Below, one piece after another: positions 37,024 through 46,323 of a DNA stretch of 64,000 bases. The DNA lies in NCBI RefSeq assembly GCF_024054195.1, contig NZ_JAMXLB010000001.1, positions 2,247,085-2,311,084 on the forward strand, written 5' to 3'. Source of the stretch: Flavobacterium sp. NRK F7 (GTDB lineage: Bacteria > Bacteroidota > Bacteroidia > Flavobacteriales > Flavobacteriaceae). Position numbers and translations under genes: made by a program. A model generated the notes under the pieces. The model did not search any database. It had not been told where the DNA came from and was given only the letters and a program-made list of their open reading frames with translations. Position 1 is the stretch's first letter; the number at the start of each line of letters is the position of its first letter.

Positions 37024-38133
37024 ATGAAAATACTGCATATATCTGGTGCTAAAGGCTGGGGAGGAAATGAACAACAAATTATATACATTTTACCTATGCT
37101 TAACGCATTAGGAATTCAAAATATTGTTTGTGGCTTAAAAAACTCTGTTTTAGAATCAGAATGCCAAAAGAATGCGATTACTTTTATTCCTTTTCAGGAA
37201 AAAAAGTTGAAAAGTTTTAGTAATTACAGGCATTTGTCAAAAATTTCAAAAGAAGAAAATCCAGATATTATTCAATTGCATACCAGTGATTCACTGATGT
37301 TTTTTCTGTTGACCAATTTCTTTCTTAAAATTAAAGGTAAACTTGTATTTTCAAAAAAAGGGGTTGGTGTTAGCGGTAGTTTTTTGAGTAAGATAAAATA
37401 CAATAGTAAAAGAATTGATGCAATTTTATGTGTTTCTAAAATGGTAGAAGAATCATTTGGTAAAACGCTTGATGCTAAAATGAAAGAAAAAACAATTGTT
37501 ATTAACGATTGTGTTTCTTTAGATATTTTGAATTTAAAAAGTGATATTAATATACGAAAGCTTTACAATATTCCAGATAATAAATTACTGGTAGGTAATA
37601 TTGCAAACCATACCAATGCCAAGGATTTATTTACTTTAATTGATGTTTTAGCAGAAATTAAACACGTTCATAAAAGAAATGATATTGTTTTTGTTCAAGT
37701 AGGAGAGTTTTCAAAAAAGACGGATAAACTCAAAGAACACGCTGTTAAAAAGAAAGTATTTAAAGATATTATTTTTATGAATAAAATAAAGAACGCTTCC
37801 ACTTTGAACAATCAATTTGATGTTTTTTTACTTACTTCGCAAAGAGAAGGTGGACCAACTTCGCTTTTGGAAGCCATGTTAATTGGTACACCAGTAGTAG
37901 CAACAAAAGTAGGAGTCGTTCCAGATATTATTCAGGATGGAATTAATGGTTTTTCTGCTGAAATTAAAGAAGCAAAAAAGCTAGGCAAAAATATTGTCGA
38001 ATTATTGGATGATAAAAAATTACAGAAAGATTTTTCAGAAACCAATATTGAGATAGTTAAAACAAAATTTTCAGCGTTTTATATTGCAAATCAAATTAAA
38101 ACTGAATTTGAAAAACTATTAAAAGTGTCTTAA
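37024..38133 (+). CDS. GT4 glycosyltransferase (cluster gene 6)
   Basis: A 369-residue GT-B enzyme with ISGAKGWGGNEQQIIYILP at the N-terminus and TSQREGGPTSLLEAMLIGTP (E-x7-E) at the sugar-nucleotide site, most like WaaG-type transferases acting on LPS core. Stop codons of this gene and the next, converging one are the two strands of a single TTAA (38130-38133). Confidence 0.88.
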   Translation: MKILHISGAKGWGGNEQQIIYILPMLNALGIQNIVCGLKNSVLESECQKNAITFIPFQEKKLKSFSNYRHLSKISKEENPDIIQLHTSDSLMFFLLTNFFLKIKGKLVFSKKGVGVSGSFLSKIKYNSKRIDAILCVSKMVEESFGKTLDAKMKEKTIVINDCVSLDILNLKSDINIRKLYNIPDNKLLVGNIANHTNAKDLFTLIDVLAEIKHVHKRNDIVFVQVGEFSKKTDKLKEHAVKKKVFKDIIFMNKIKNASTLNNQFDVFLLTSQREGGPTSLLEAMLIGTPVVATKVGVVPDIIQDGINGFSAEIKEAKKLGKNIVELLDDKKLQKDFSETNIEIVKTKFSAFYIANQIKTEFEKLLKVS

Positions 38134-38930
38134 TCTAAATATTGGTTAATTCCTTTTTCTGTAAACTTTATCTTTTTCTCTCGAACTTCATCTTCCATTG
38201 CATCATTTATAGCAATATGACTTTTATCTTGTTCAGGATGATAAATATGAAAGACAATTCCTGAATGTTTTAATCTTTTACCAACTATACCAATATTATG
38301 TAATCTTTGAATCATTTCTGAATCATCAACTCCCCATCCAATCAAACTTTCATTAAAACCATTTATTTGTATAAAATCTTTTTTCCAAAAAGACATATTA
38401 CAGCCTCTTAACTTTTTTGAGATTTGTGTATGTTGTTTCTCAAAAAGCATTAAAAATGGGATTCTTAGTGTTCTTAATCTTTTTTTAATTCCTTTAGAAA
38501 ATAAGTTGAAAATTATAGTCTTATTAGTAAAAATAGAATCTAAAATTTGTTTTTTTATATTTACTCTCGAACCAAATAAGTATTGACCTTCTTTCGCATT
38601 TTTTAGATGATCTTTTACAAAGTCCTTATGCATTATAATATCACCATCAATTTCAATAATATAGTCATATTGTGCTTTTGCAATAGCTTTATTCATAATT
38701 TTTGGCTTTTGATTGCCATTATCTTCATGCCAAATATGAATTAAAGGAACTGGAAAGTCTTTTTGAAATTTTGAAATAAGATCTGTAGTTTCATGCCTAG
38801 AACCATCATCTGCAATAATAACTTCGTTTGGTAAAACGGTTTGATTTTTAATGCTTAAAAGCAATAATTCTAATGCTTGGGGCCAATTGTATGTAGGAGT
38901 TATTAAAGAACACTTAGGATACGGAGTCAT
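38130..38930 (-). CDS. GT2 glycosyltransferase with GT7C-type C-terminus (cluster gene 7)
   Basis: A 266-residue enzyme. GT-A N-terminus: SLITPTYNWPQALELLLLSI, IADDGSRHET and DGDIIMHKDF. C-terminus: CNMSFWKKDFIQINGFNESL, GWGVDDSEMIQRL, the galactosyltransferase-7C signature. A paralogue lies at 39798, just beyond the sugar kinase gene. Chondroitin-type chain synthases share this architecture, but the product here is unknown. Confidence 0.85.
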   Translation of the reverse strand: MTPYPKCSLITPTYNWPQALELLLLSIKNQTVLPNEVIIADDGSRHETTDLISKFQKDFPVPLIHIWHEDNGNQKPKIMNKAIAKAQYDYIIEIDGDIIMHKDFVKDHLKNAKEGQYLFGSRVNIKKQILDSIFTNKTIIFNLFSKGIKKRLRTLRIPFLMLFEKQHTQISKKLRGCNMSFWKKDFIQINGFNESLIGWGVDDSEMIQRLHNIGIVGKRLKHSGIVFHIYHPEQDKSHIAINDAMEDEVREKKIKFTEKGINQYLD

Positions 38931-39011
38931 TCCAATTTTTTTTTTGGTAAAAATATTGAATTAATTGGAATTATTAAACACAATATCTACTTTTGAGAAA
39001 AAATAACAACT

Positions 39012-39773
39012 TTGATAACGATTTCTAAAGCTTACCAAAAATATACTTCTGAAATACTAGATTGTATTGAAAATTTCACTAAAAAAGGAACAATTTTTGT
39101 AGCAGGTTCGCGCAATACGATTAAACTTTTTAAAATAGAGACTGAAGTTGTAAATATTAAATCTTTTAAAAAACCGAATCTCATCAATAAAATTGCGTAT
39201 CGTTATTTTAGAAAATCTAAAGCCAGACGTTCATATGAGTTTGCTTCTAAATTAATTGAATTGCAAATTGGTACACCAAAACCAATTGCTTTTTATGAAA
39301 AATTTGACTTAATAGGATTAAAGGAGAGTTATTATGCTTGTGAACATCTAGAAAATGTTTTTGAATTTAGGGCGATTGTCCAAAACGAAGATTTTGAAAA
39401 TAGGGAAGAAATCATAAGACAGTTTATCCGTTTTACCTCTTTTATGCACAGAGAAGGAGTAGAATTTTTAGATCATTCTCCAGGTAATACTTTAATTCGT
39501 AAAGAAAGGGATGGAAGTTATTCTTTTTTTCTAGTAGATTTAAATCGTATGAAATTTCATAAAAATATCGATTTTCAAACAAGAATGAAAAATCTTTCAA
39601 AAATTACGCATAAAAAAGAGATGATTGTTACAATGAGTAATGAGTATGCTAAAATTACAGGAGAAGATGAAAGTTTGATTTTTACAACCTTATGGAAATT
39701 AACCTCAGATTTTCAATACCGTTTTCATCGTAAAAAAAGAATTAAAAAGAAACTAAAATTCTGGAAAAAGTAG
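39012..39773 (+). CDS. Kdo/WaaP-family lipopolysaccharide kinase
   Basis: A 253-residue protein kinase-like enzyme. The catalytic loop is FLDHSPGNTLI (Asp and Asn of an HxDxxxxN-type loop) and the metal site is FFLVDLNRM (DFG-like). InaA/Kdo-kinase and WaaP enzymes phosphorylate Kdo or heptose in the inner core of LPS; Bacteroidota LPS commonly has phosphorylated Kdo. The start is TTG at 39012, as no ATG opens the frame. It sits between two GT2/GT7C paralogues on opposite strands. Confidence 0.82.
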   Translation: MITISKAYQKYTSEILDCIENFTKKGTIFVAGSRNTIKLFKIETEVVNIKSFKKPNLINKIAYRYFRKSKARRSYEFASKLIELQIGTPKPIAFYEKFDLIGLKESYYACEHLENVFEFRAIVQNEDFENREEIIRQFIRFTSFMHREGVEFLDHSPGNTLIRKERDGSYSFFLVDLNRMKFHKNIDFQTRMKNLSKITHKKEMIVTMSNEYAKITGEDESLIFTTLWKLTSDFQYRFHRKKRIKKKLKFWKK

Positions 39774-39797
39774 TACTTTCAATTTATAAATCTTTTC

Positions 39798-40613
39798 ATG
39801 AAAGTTTCTGTAATAATCACTACTTATAATTCAGAGGAATGGCTTGAAAAAGTCCTTTTAGGATATTCCGTTCAAACAGAGCCAGACTTTGAATTAATTA
39901 TTGCCGATGATGGTTCTTCATCAGCAACTAAAGTTGTTATTGATTCTTTTAAAGCTTCTTTTTTACATCCAATATTGCATGTTTGGCATGAAGATGATGG
40001 CTTTCAAAAATGTAAAATACTGAATAAAGCCATTCTACAAACCCATACGAATTATCTCATCTTTACGGATGGAGATTGTATTCCACGAAACGATTTTGTA
40101 GCACAACATTTAAAAAGTAAGGAAAAAGGATATTTCTTATCAGGTGGTTATTTCAAATTGCCCATGTCAATCTCAAAATTGATTGATCCTTCTCACATTC
40201 GGAAGCAAGAAGCTTTTTCCATTAGATGGCTTACTAAACAAGGACTTAAAAAGTCTTTTAAGCTATCTAAACTAACCAAATGGAATTGGTTCGCCGTATT
40301 AATGAATTGGCTTACACCAACTAAAAAAACGTTTAATGGACATAATACTTCTTGTTTTAAAGAAGATTTATTGGCTATTAATGGTTTTAATGAAGAGATG
40401 TTATATGGAGGTTTAGATAGAGAAGTAGGAGAACGTCTTTTTAATTATGGAATATTAGCCAAACAAATTCGATATAGTGCCATTTGCATTCATTTAGATC
40501 ACAAAAGAGGCTATGCATCTCCTGAAACTTGGAAAAACAATAATGCCATTAGAGCTTACAATAAAAAGTATAATGTTATAAAAATCGAAAAAGGAATTGA
40601 TCAATATTATTAA
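39798..40613 (+). CDS. GT2 glycosyltransferase with GT7C-type C-terminus (cluster gene 8)
   Basis: A 271-residue paralogue of cluster gene 7: VSVIITTYNSEEWLEKVLLG, IADDGSSSAT, FTDGDCIPRNDFV, then GHNTSCFKEDLLAINGFNEE and GGLDREVGERL. Starts 24 bases after the kinase, so both are probably cotranscribed. Its stop shares a TTAA with the converging GT9. Confidence 0.86.
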   Translation: MKVSVIITTYNSEEWLEKVLLGYSVQTEPDFELIIADDGSSSATKVVIDSFKASFLHPILHVWHEDDGFQKCKILNKAILQTHTNYLIFTDGDCIPRNDFVAQHLKSKEKGYFLSGGYFKLPMSISKLIDPSHIRKQEAFSIRWLTKQGLKKSFKLSKLTKWNWFAVLMNWLTPTKKTFNGHNTSCFKEDLLAINGFNEEMLYGGLDREVGERLFNYGILAKQIRYSAICIHLDHKRGYASPETWKNNNAIRAYNKKYNVIKIEKGIDQYY

Positions 40614-41674
40614 TTACCAATAGCTTTAAAAAAGTGAGCTAATTTTTCTTTAATTAATTGAATTGGATATTCTTCGAAGTATTTGAACGTATTTTCTTTA
40701 ATATATTTCTCATCAAATTCTTCGTAAATTTCTGGCTTTAAGTCTTTTAAATGAATAGAAACATTTTTTTCATCTTCAAAGATTTGCCATGCTTCTTTGT
40801 TCACACTAGGAGAAAATAGAGAAAAAGTTGGAATTTCTAATGCCTTAGACATATTTACAGCACCACCTTCATTTCCTATAAGCGCATCACACTGTGATAA
40901 AATTCCTAGAAAAGAACGTAAATCAGTGGCATACAAATCAAAAAAGATATTTTTTCTAGTGTTTTCCTTACAAAGATTATAAATTGCTAAAGCATCGTCT
41001 TTTTGTTTTGGAATATAATTGAAAAATAAATTAGCTTGAGTTTGTGCTACAATAAAGTCTAACAATTCAGCCATTTTTTCATAAGGATACGTTTTGTACC
41101 ATTCACTTCCTAAAATTCCAATCATGTAATTAGGCCGCTCTTTATTTAAAGGAAAGTTAGCAATATAGTTTTTAGCGTTTTCTATTTCTTCTTTTGTTAG
41201 AAAAACTTTAGGTTTATAGTCGGTTATTTCTTCTGAAATAATAGGTTTTAGTAATTCAATACGATTAATTATAGCTAATCCTAATTGATTTTCTCCTTTT
41301 AGAGTTTGTCTTTCAATATTGTAATTATAAAAGATTGTAGAATACCATTTTTTGTATGAAATTTTCTTCTTCGCTTTTGAGAAAAGAGTGATTAAATTGG
41401 TTTCTAATTTACTGTATACATCTATTACTACATCGTATTTTTTAGACCTAATTTTAAATATAAATTCAAATAAGGAAAAGTAATTTTTTCTTACTTTTTC
41501 TTCTAATACAATGATGTTGCTAATATTAGGATTATTTTTTAATACATCAACACAGTTAGCATAGCACATATAATCTACTTGAGCATTTGGATACGCTTTT
41601 TTTAGATTATTAGCTAAAATAGAAGAAGTTAAGACATCTCCAATGCGTTTTTGTTGAATGATTAAAAATTTCAT
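40610..41674 (-). CDS. GT9-family glycosyltransferase (heptosyltransferase-like)
   Basis: A 354-residue GT-B enzyme of the ADP-heptose:LPS heptosyltransferase family: FLIIQQKRIGDVLTSSILAN at the N-terminus, IGILGSEWYKTYP and GNEGGAVNMSKALEIPTFSL at the donor site. Bacteroidota LPS cores often lack heptose, so the donor may differ. Alone on its strand between two plus-strand units. Confidence 0.85.
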   Translation of the reverse strand: MKFLIIQQKRIGDVLTSSILANNLKKAYPNAQVDYMCYANCVDVLKNNPNISNIIVLEEKVRKNYFSLFEFIFKIRSKKYDVVIDVYSKLETNLITLFSKAKKKISYKKWYSTIFYNYNIERQTLKGENQLGLAIINRIELLKPIISEEITDYKPKVFLTKEEIENAKNYIANFPLNKERPNYMIGILGSEWYKTYPYEKMAELLDFIVAQTQANLFFNYIPKQKDDALAIYNLCKENTRKNIFFDLYATDLRSFLGILSQCDALIGNEGGAVNMSKALEIPTFSLFSPSVNKEAWQIFEDEKNVSIHLKDLKPEIYEEFDEKYIKENTFKYFEEYPIQLIKEKLAHFFKAIGN

Positions 41675-41742
41675 GGCTTATTTTTTGTGCTAAAATACAT
41701 AACTATGTAAGAATTTGAAACTCTAAGAAAAAATAAATTAGT

Positions 41743-41750
41743 TACTTTTG
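41743..41750 (+). promoter_or_regulatory. Putative -7 box of the WaaE-like gene
   Basis: TACTTTTG matches TAnnTTTG, 18 bases before the ATG at 41768; a TTTG lies at 41714-41717 but the spacing (25) is long. Confidence 0.4.
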
Positions 41751-41767
41751 CTTAAATTTTATGAATT

Positions 41768-42520
41768 ATGGCAATTAGTGGTTTAGTAATTACTTTTAAT
41801 GAAGAAAAAAACATTGGTAAATGTATTGATGCACTATTTGAAGTATGTGATGAAGTTATCATTGTAGATTCCTTAAGTACTGATCAAACCGTAGCCATTG
41901 CAGAAGCTAAAGGAGCTAAGGTTATTACACAAGCATTTTTAGGAGATGGGCCACAACGAACCCATGGATTACCTTTTTGTAAAAATGATTGGATTTTAAA
42001 TTTGGATGCAGATGAATTTCTAGATGCTGATGCAAAAGCGTTTATTTTAGATAAAAAATATCTATCAGGTGATTATGATGCTTTTTCTTTTCGTGTTAAA
42101 AATTTTTTAGCAAATGAATTAATTGATTTCTCGGGTTGGTATCCTGATAGTAAAGTTCGCTTTTTTAATAAAAAAACGGCTCATCCTTCAAATGCTAAAG
42201 TACATCAAAAAATAATTGCAACAAATGAAAAGAAAGTAGCGGTACATATTTTGCATTATGGATGGAGTTCATTTGATCAAATTTTAGCGAAAAAGAACCA
42301 GTATTCAACTTGGCATGCTCAACAATTATTTGATCAAGGAAAGAGAATTAACAGTTGGAAACCAGTTTTAAACGGAACAGTTGCGTTTATACGTTGTTAT
42401 TTCTTTAAGAAAGGGATATTTAATGGTTTGGATGGCTTAACTATTGCTATGATTCAAGCTTTTTTTTCCTACATGAAATATGCTAAATTATTAAAGTTAC
42501 AACGACAATCAAAAAATTAA
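41768..42520 (+). CDS. GT2 glycosyltransferase, WaaE/KdtX-like
   Basis: A 250-residue enzyme of the lipopolysaccharide core glucosyltransferase type: ISGLVITFNEEKNIGKCIDA, VDSLSTDQT, AFLGDGPQRTHGL and LNLDADEFLD, then WYPDSKVRFFNKKTAH. WaaE/KdtX adds the first hexose to inner-core heptose in enterobacteria; the acceptor here may be different. Its stop shares a TTAA with the LTA-synthase-like gene. Confidence 0.85.
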   Translation: MAISGLVITFNEEKNIGKCIDALFEVCDEVIIVDSLSTDQTVAIAEAKGAKVITQAFLGDGPQRTHGLPFCKNDWILNLDADEFLDADAKAFILDKKYLSGDYDAFSFRVKNFLANELIDFSGWYPDSKVRFFNKKTAHPSNAKVHQKIIATNEKKVAVHILHYGWSSFDQILAKKNQYSTWHAQQLFDQGKRINSWKPVLNGTVAFIRCYFFKKGIFNGLDGLTIAMIQAFFSYMKYAKLLKLQRQSKN

Positions 42521-44388
42521 TTTATTGTTAATTTATTTGCAATCATTCTTTGATTGAAAGCCTGAATGTATGCTTTTATAAATTGTTCCATTTTAGTTGC
42601 AATTGTTGGGTTTGAATTTAAAAGATTATGTTGTAATAATTCATCTTCTTTAAAATTATATAAACCAATTGCTTTTTTACCATCAAATGCCATATAATAA
42701 TCTCCATCTAAATAATGGTAAATATTGTCTAAATAATAAACAACAAAATCTTTTTCAGACAGATATGGCTTGCCAAAGGTAATCATCTTAGCCTTTATTT
42801 TTAAATAGCTAAGTATCGATGGCATGATATCAATTTGTTGAAAATTTCTAAAATTTAATCCTCCAAAGCTAGGATTACCAGGATTGAAAAACATAATTGG
42901 GATTCTAAATTTACCAATATTCGTTTTAAATTTTTCAGCTGTTGGCTCAGAGGAAGTATGATCAGCTGTAATTACAAATAAAGTATTCTTGTACCATGGT
43001 TGTGTTTTAGCACTTTCAAAAAACTTTTTTAAGGCAAAATCTGTATATGCTATACTTTCTTGAATTTTCGTATTTCCTTTAGGGAATTTGTCTTTATATC
43101 GTTCTGGTATTTTATAAGGGTTGTGAGAAGAAATTGTAAATAGAGAAGTGAAAAATGGCGTTTTAAAAGTACTCATTTTAGTGCAGAAAAACTGCATAAA
43201 TTCTTCGTCATAAATTCCCCAGTTACCATCAAAAGCTTCAGGTCCTTCGTATTCATCTTTACCGAAATAGGCATCAAAACCTGCTACCTTACAATATTGA
43301 TCAAAATTCTGACTTCCGTTGAATGCACCATGAAAGAAGGCTGTGTAATAATTATTGTCTTTTAAAATTTTTGGCAATCCGTATACTTCATTAATTGAGT
43401 AACTGGAAGTAATTAAGGAATGATTCATTAAACTTGGAATACTAGATAACGTAGAAGGAACAGCATCAATGGATAATTTACCATTGGCGAAACCATTTTC
43501 AAAGAAAAGGGATTTGGTTATCAAAGAATCTAAAAAAGGAGTTTGACCAATTTGTAGGTTTTCGCGACCAAAGCTTTCTAAAATAAGGATGATTACATTT
43601 TGTTTCAAGGCCTCACCATCAGGTTGTAGTTCTAAAACAGGATTAAATATAGCTTGTAATTCGGCATCATTATAAAAGGAAGTCGCTTCTAAAGTTTCTT
43701 TCTTTCCAATTGTTTTTAAAATACAAAATGGCGTATTTAAAACTAAAGCGGAATGACTAATGGCCCCATAATTTACGGCATCCACTACTTTTAAAGGTTT
43801 TTGTTGAAAGCCTCCTCGACCTAAAACCAATAATAACCCCATAACAATTATAAAAAGACCAGTTTGTTTCAATACAGTTGCAAGAGTATTTTTTTCTTTT
43901 ATAGTAGAAAAAGTAAGAGTAGGTAATATTTTCCAAAATGCGACTGCTAGAATAACTCCCAGTAGAGGTAAATACCAAAATTCTTTTAAAAAGGATAGCA
44001 TTAATCCGCCAATTTCATTCTCCATACCAGAGGCAGTAATCATGCTGAACGTACTTCTTCTTCCTGTAAATTTATAGTATTCAAAATCTACAAAATTGGT
44101 TAGAATAAAAATAAAGTTAACGGTATAAAAAGCTATTTTTAACCCATTTTGATATCCCTTTTTATAAATGAATTTTGCAGGAAATAGATGTAAAAAACCA
44201 AATAGGATATTAATATAAGCTATAGCAGAAAGATCAAAATGAATACCTCCTAAAAATACTTTCAGATGTAAGCCACTAAAAGCAGATTTATTAAAGTATA
44301 AAAATAAAAACCTACAAATTTGATAGATAAACAGAACCAATAAAAAGCGTTTGAAAAAGAGAAGAATACTCTTAAAGTAGTTTTTCAT
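42517..44388 (-). CDS. LTA-synthase-family membrane phosphotransferase (sulfatase fold)
   Basis: A 623-residue protein: five transmembrane helices (about 1-195) and an extracytoplasmic alkaline-phosphatase-fold domain (about 255-600). Motifs: VIILILESFGRENL (first metal site), NGKLSIDAVPSTL, where Ser takes the place of the usual Thr nucleophile, FFTSLFTISSHNPY, and LFVITADHTS (second metal site). The Gram-positive family head makes lipoteichoic acid; Gram-negative members transfer phosphoglycerol or phosphoethanolamine to glycans or lipid A. It closes the surface-glycan cluster. Substrate unknown. Confidence 0.85.
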   Translation of the reverse strand: MKNYFKSILLFFKRFLLVLFIYQICRFLFLYFNKSAFSGLHLKVFLGGIHFDLSAIAYINILFGFLHLFPAKFIYKKGYQNGLKIAFYTVNFIFILTNFVDFEYYKFTGRRSTFSMITASGMENEIGGLMLSFLKEFWYLPLLGVILAVAFWKILPTLTFSTIKEKNTLATVLKQTGLFIIVMGLLLVLGRGGFQQKPLKVVDAVNYGAISHSALVLNTPFCILKTIGKKETLEATSFYNDAELQAIFNPVLELQPDGEALKQNVIILILESFGRENLQIGQTPFLDSLITKSLFFENGFANGKLSIDAVPSTLSSIPSLMNHSLITSSYSINEVYGLPKILKDNNYYTAFFHGAFNGSQNFDQYCKVAGFDAYFGKDEYEGPEAFDGNWGIYDEEFMQFFCTKMSTFKTPFFTSLFTISSHNPYKIPERYKDKFPKGNTKIQESIAYTDFALKKFFESAKTQPWYKNTLFVITADHTSSEPTAEKFKTNIGKFRIPIMFFNPGNPSFGGLNFRNFQQIDIMPSILSYLKIKAKMITFGKPYLSEKDFVVYYLDNIYHYLDGDYYMAFDGKKAIGLYNFKEDELLQHNLLNSNPTIATKMEQFIKAYIQAFNQRMIANKLTIN

Positions 44389-44404
44389 TATTTATAAATT
44401 TCGA

Positions 44405-44434
44405 CAAATTTATAAAATGAATAAATATTTACAA
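44405..44434 (-). promoter_or_regulatory. Promoter of the LTA-synthase-like gene
   Basis: On the minus strand, TTG (44434-44432), a 19-base spacer and TAAATTTG (44412-44405), 16 bases before the ATG. Confidence 0.55.
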
Positions 44435-44476
44435 TTTATTAAGGATGTATTTACATTAAATTTTCCTTGGATAACA

Positions 44477-44508
44477 AAAAATCCAAATGAATCAACATTT
44501 GGATTTTT
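44477..44508 (-). terminator. Terminator of dapD
   Basis: AAAAATCCAAATG (from 44477) pairs with CATTTGGATTTTT (44496-44508) around AATCAA, 24 bases past the dapD stop, with a T-run on the minus strand. Confidence 0.75.
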
Positions 44509-44532
44509 ATATGTAGAGTAGTATACTATATT

Positions 44533-45348
44533 TTAAACGGCTACATTGTATTCTCTTAAAGCCTCATTTAAAGAGGTTTTTAAGTCGGTTGATGGTTTTC
44601 TTTGTCCGATGATTAGTGCACAAGGAACTTGATAGTCGCCAGCAGCAAATTTTTTAGTATAACTTCCTGGAATAACTACTGAACGAGCAGGAACCACTCC
44701 TTTAAACTCTTTGGGTTCTGAACCAGTTACGTCAATAATTTTTGTGGAAGCTGTTAAAACAACATTTGCTCCTAAAACCGCTTCTTTTTCTACGCGAACC
44801 CCTTCTACTACGATGCAGCGAGAACCAATAAAAGCTCCGTCTTCAATAATTACAGGAGCGGCTTGTAAGGGTTCTAATACACCACCAATACCCACACCAC
44901 CTGACAAATGTACATCTTTACCAATTTGGGCACAACTTCCTACGGTAGCCCAAGTATCTACCATAGTACCTTCATCTACATAAGCTCCTATATTCACATA
45001 ACTTGGCATTAATATTACTCCTTTTGAAATATAGGCTCCATGACGAGCAACTGCATTAGGCACTACACGAATTCCTTTTTCAGCATATCCTTTTTTTAAA
45101 GGCATTTTATCGTGATATTCAAAAATTCCAGCTTCAAGAGTTTCCATTTTCTGAATTGGAAAATATAAAACTACGGCTTTTTTAACCCATTCATTTACTT
45201 GCCAGCCGTTTTCAACGGGTTGTGCTACACGCAATACACCTGAATCTATCAATTCAATAACTTCTCTTATGGCTTTTTGTGTACTTTCTTCTTGTAATAA
45301 TGCACGGTTGTCCCAAGCATTTTCTATGGTAGTTTGTAATTGTATCAT
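44533..45348 (-). CDS. dapD: Tetrahydrodipicolinate N-succinyltransferase
   Basis: A 271-residue acyltransferase with a left-handed parallel beta-helix, in the succinylase branch of lysine and diaminopimelate synthesis. Hexapeptide repeats run from about 105 to 220 (RHGAYISKGVILMPSYVNIG, GTMVDTWATVGSCAQIG, HLSGGVGIGGVLEP). The N-terminal domain has AWDNRALLQ. It is transcribed alone from a TATCTTTG box upstream. Confidence 0.94.
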   Translation of the reverse strand: MIQLQTTIENAWDNRALLQEESTQKAIREVIELIDSGVLRVAQPVENGWQVNEWVKKAVVLYFPIQKMETLEAGIFEYHDKMPLKKGYAEKGIRVVPNAVARHGAYISKGVILMPSYVNIGAYVDEGTMVDTWATVGSCAQIGKDVHLSGGVGIGGVLEPLQAAPVIIEDGAFIGSRCIVVEGVRVEKEAVLGANVVLTASTKIIDVTGSEPKEFKGVVPARSVVIPGSYTKKFAAGDYQVPCALIIGQRKPSTDLKTSLNEALREYNVAV

Positions 45349-45367
45349 GGTTTACATCTATTTTTGG

Positions 45368-45375
45368 CAAAGATA
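45368..45375 (-). promoter_or_regulatory. Putative -7 box of dapD
   Basis: Minus strand reads TATCTTTG, 20 bases before the ATG. Confidence 0.45.
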
Positions 45376-45589
45376 ATTCGTTTTTTTATAAATCATAATT
45401 TGTTTCCGTTACATATTCGTCGTTTCTCAATCGATATGTGAGTTTTGTTTATCTCTTCCAAAAGTGGTAAAGGCTATTAAATACACTTATTTAAAATGTA
45501 GGAACTGATTTTTATCAGTTTTTTAAACTTCAGCTTTATCTAGTTTTGCTAACGAATAAATAAAAAAATAAATTGTAAAACCATAAAAT

Positions 45590-46201
45590 ATGAATTTTCA
45601 AAATCAAATTGTAAACAAACCTGTACTAGTAGACAAAGAAGTAACTTGGGATAAAACCAAAGTAATTATGAGTAAAACGGATGCCTTCGGAACCATTGAA
45701 TATGCCAATGAAGTTTTTGTGGATGTCTGTGGATATGAAGATTATGAATTAATGGGACAACCACATAGTATTATAAGACATCCCGATATGCCAAAAGTAA
45801 TTTTTAAAGTACTTTGGGAAAAATTGAAAAATGGGGAAAACTTTCATGCAATAGTTAAAAATTTAGCCAAATCAGGAAGATACTATTGGGTAATTACCGA
45901 TTTTGAGATTTCTAAAAATGAAGCAGGCGAAATAGTGAATTACTTTGCTAGAAGAAGGGCAGTGCCTCAAGAAGTGATTACCAACCACATTGAACCTTTA
46001 TATAAAAAATTATGGCAAATAGAAGCTGCAAGTGGTATGGAGTATAGCGAAAAATATTTGACTGGTTTTTTGGAAGAAAAGAATAAAACCTATGTACAAT
46101 ACATACTGGAGTTGATATACAATCAAGAAAAAATGGAGAACCATTCCAATCAAAAGACAGAAGAGGAAAAAAGCTTTTTTAGTAGGTTCTTTTCAAGGTA
46201 A
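45590..46201 (+). CDS. PAS-domain protein, Aer-like
   Basis: A 203-residue cytoplasmic protein. Residues about 25-130 form an Aer-type PAS domain (YANEVFVDVCGYEDYELMGQ, PHSIIRHPDMPKVIFKVLWE, GRYYWVITDFEISK) that may bind FAD or another cofactor. The C-terminus is helical (IEPLYKKLWQIEAASGM) with no methyl-accepting or kinase domain, so it senses without a visible output. Monocistronic between dapD and mqo. Partner unknown. Confidence 0.8.
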   Translation: MNFQNQIVNKPVLVDKEVTWDKTKVIMSKTDAFGTIEYANEVFVDVCGYEDYELMGQPHSIIRHPDMPKVIFKVLWEKLKNGENFHAIVKNLAKSGRYYWVITDFEISKNEAGEIVNYFARRRAVPQEVITNHIEPLYKKLWQIEAASGMEYSEKYLTGFLEEKNKTYVQYILELIYNQEKMENHSNQKTEEEKSFFSRFFSR

Positions 46202-46273
46202 AAAATTAAGTATTTCTTAAGAATAGGGCGCTATTTTTGCATTATAATTAACTCTTCCTTTTTATACTTTACG

Positions 46274-46281
46274 TATCTTTG
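46274..46281 (+). promoter_or_regulatory. Putative -7 box of mqo
   Basis: TATCTTTG lies 42 bases before the ATG at 46324. A second match, TATTTTTG at 46232-46239, is further upstream. Confidence 0.45.
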
Positions 46282-46323
46282 TATGGCTTTTTAGGTAAGA
46301 ATAAGTTTATAAAGAAGAATTAG

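Noticed and set aside
31298..44388. Glycan cluster as a recently acquired island
   Set aside because: No integrase, insertion sequence, tRNA site or clear composition change was seen; the genes are A/T-rich like the flanks.
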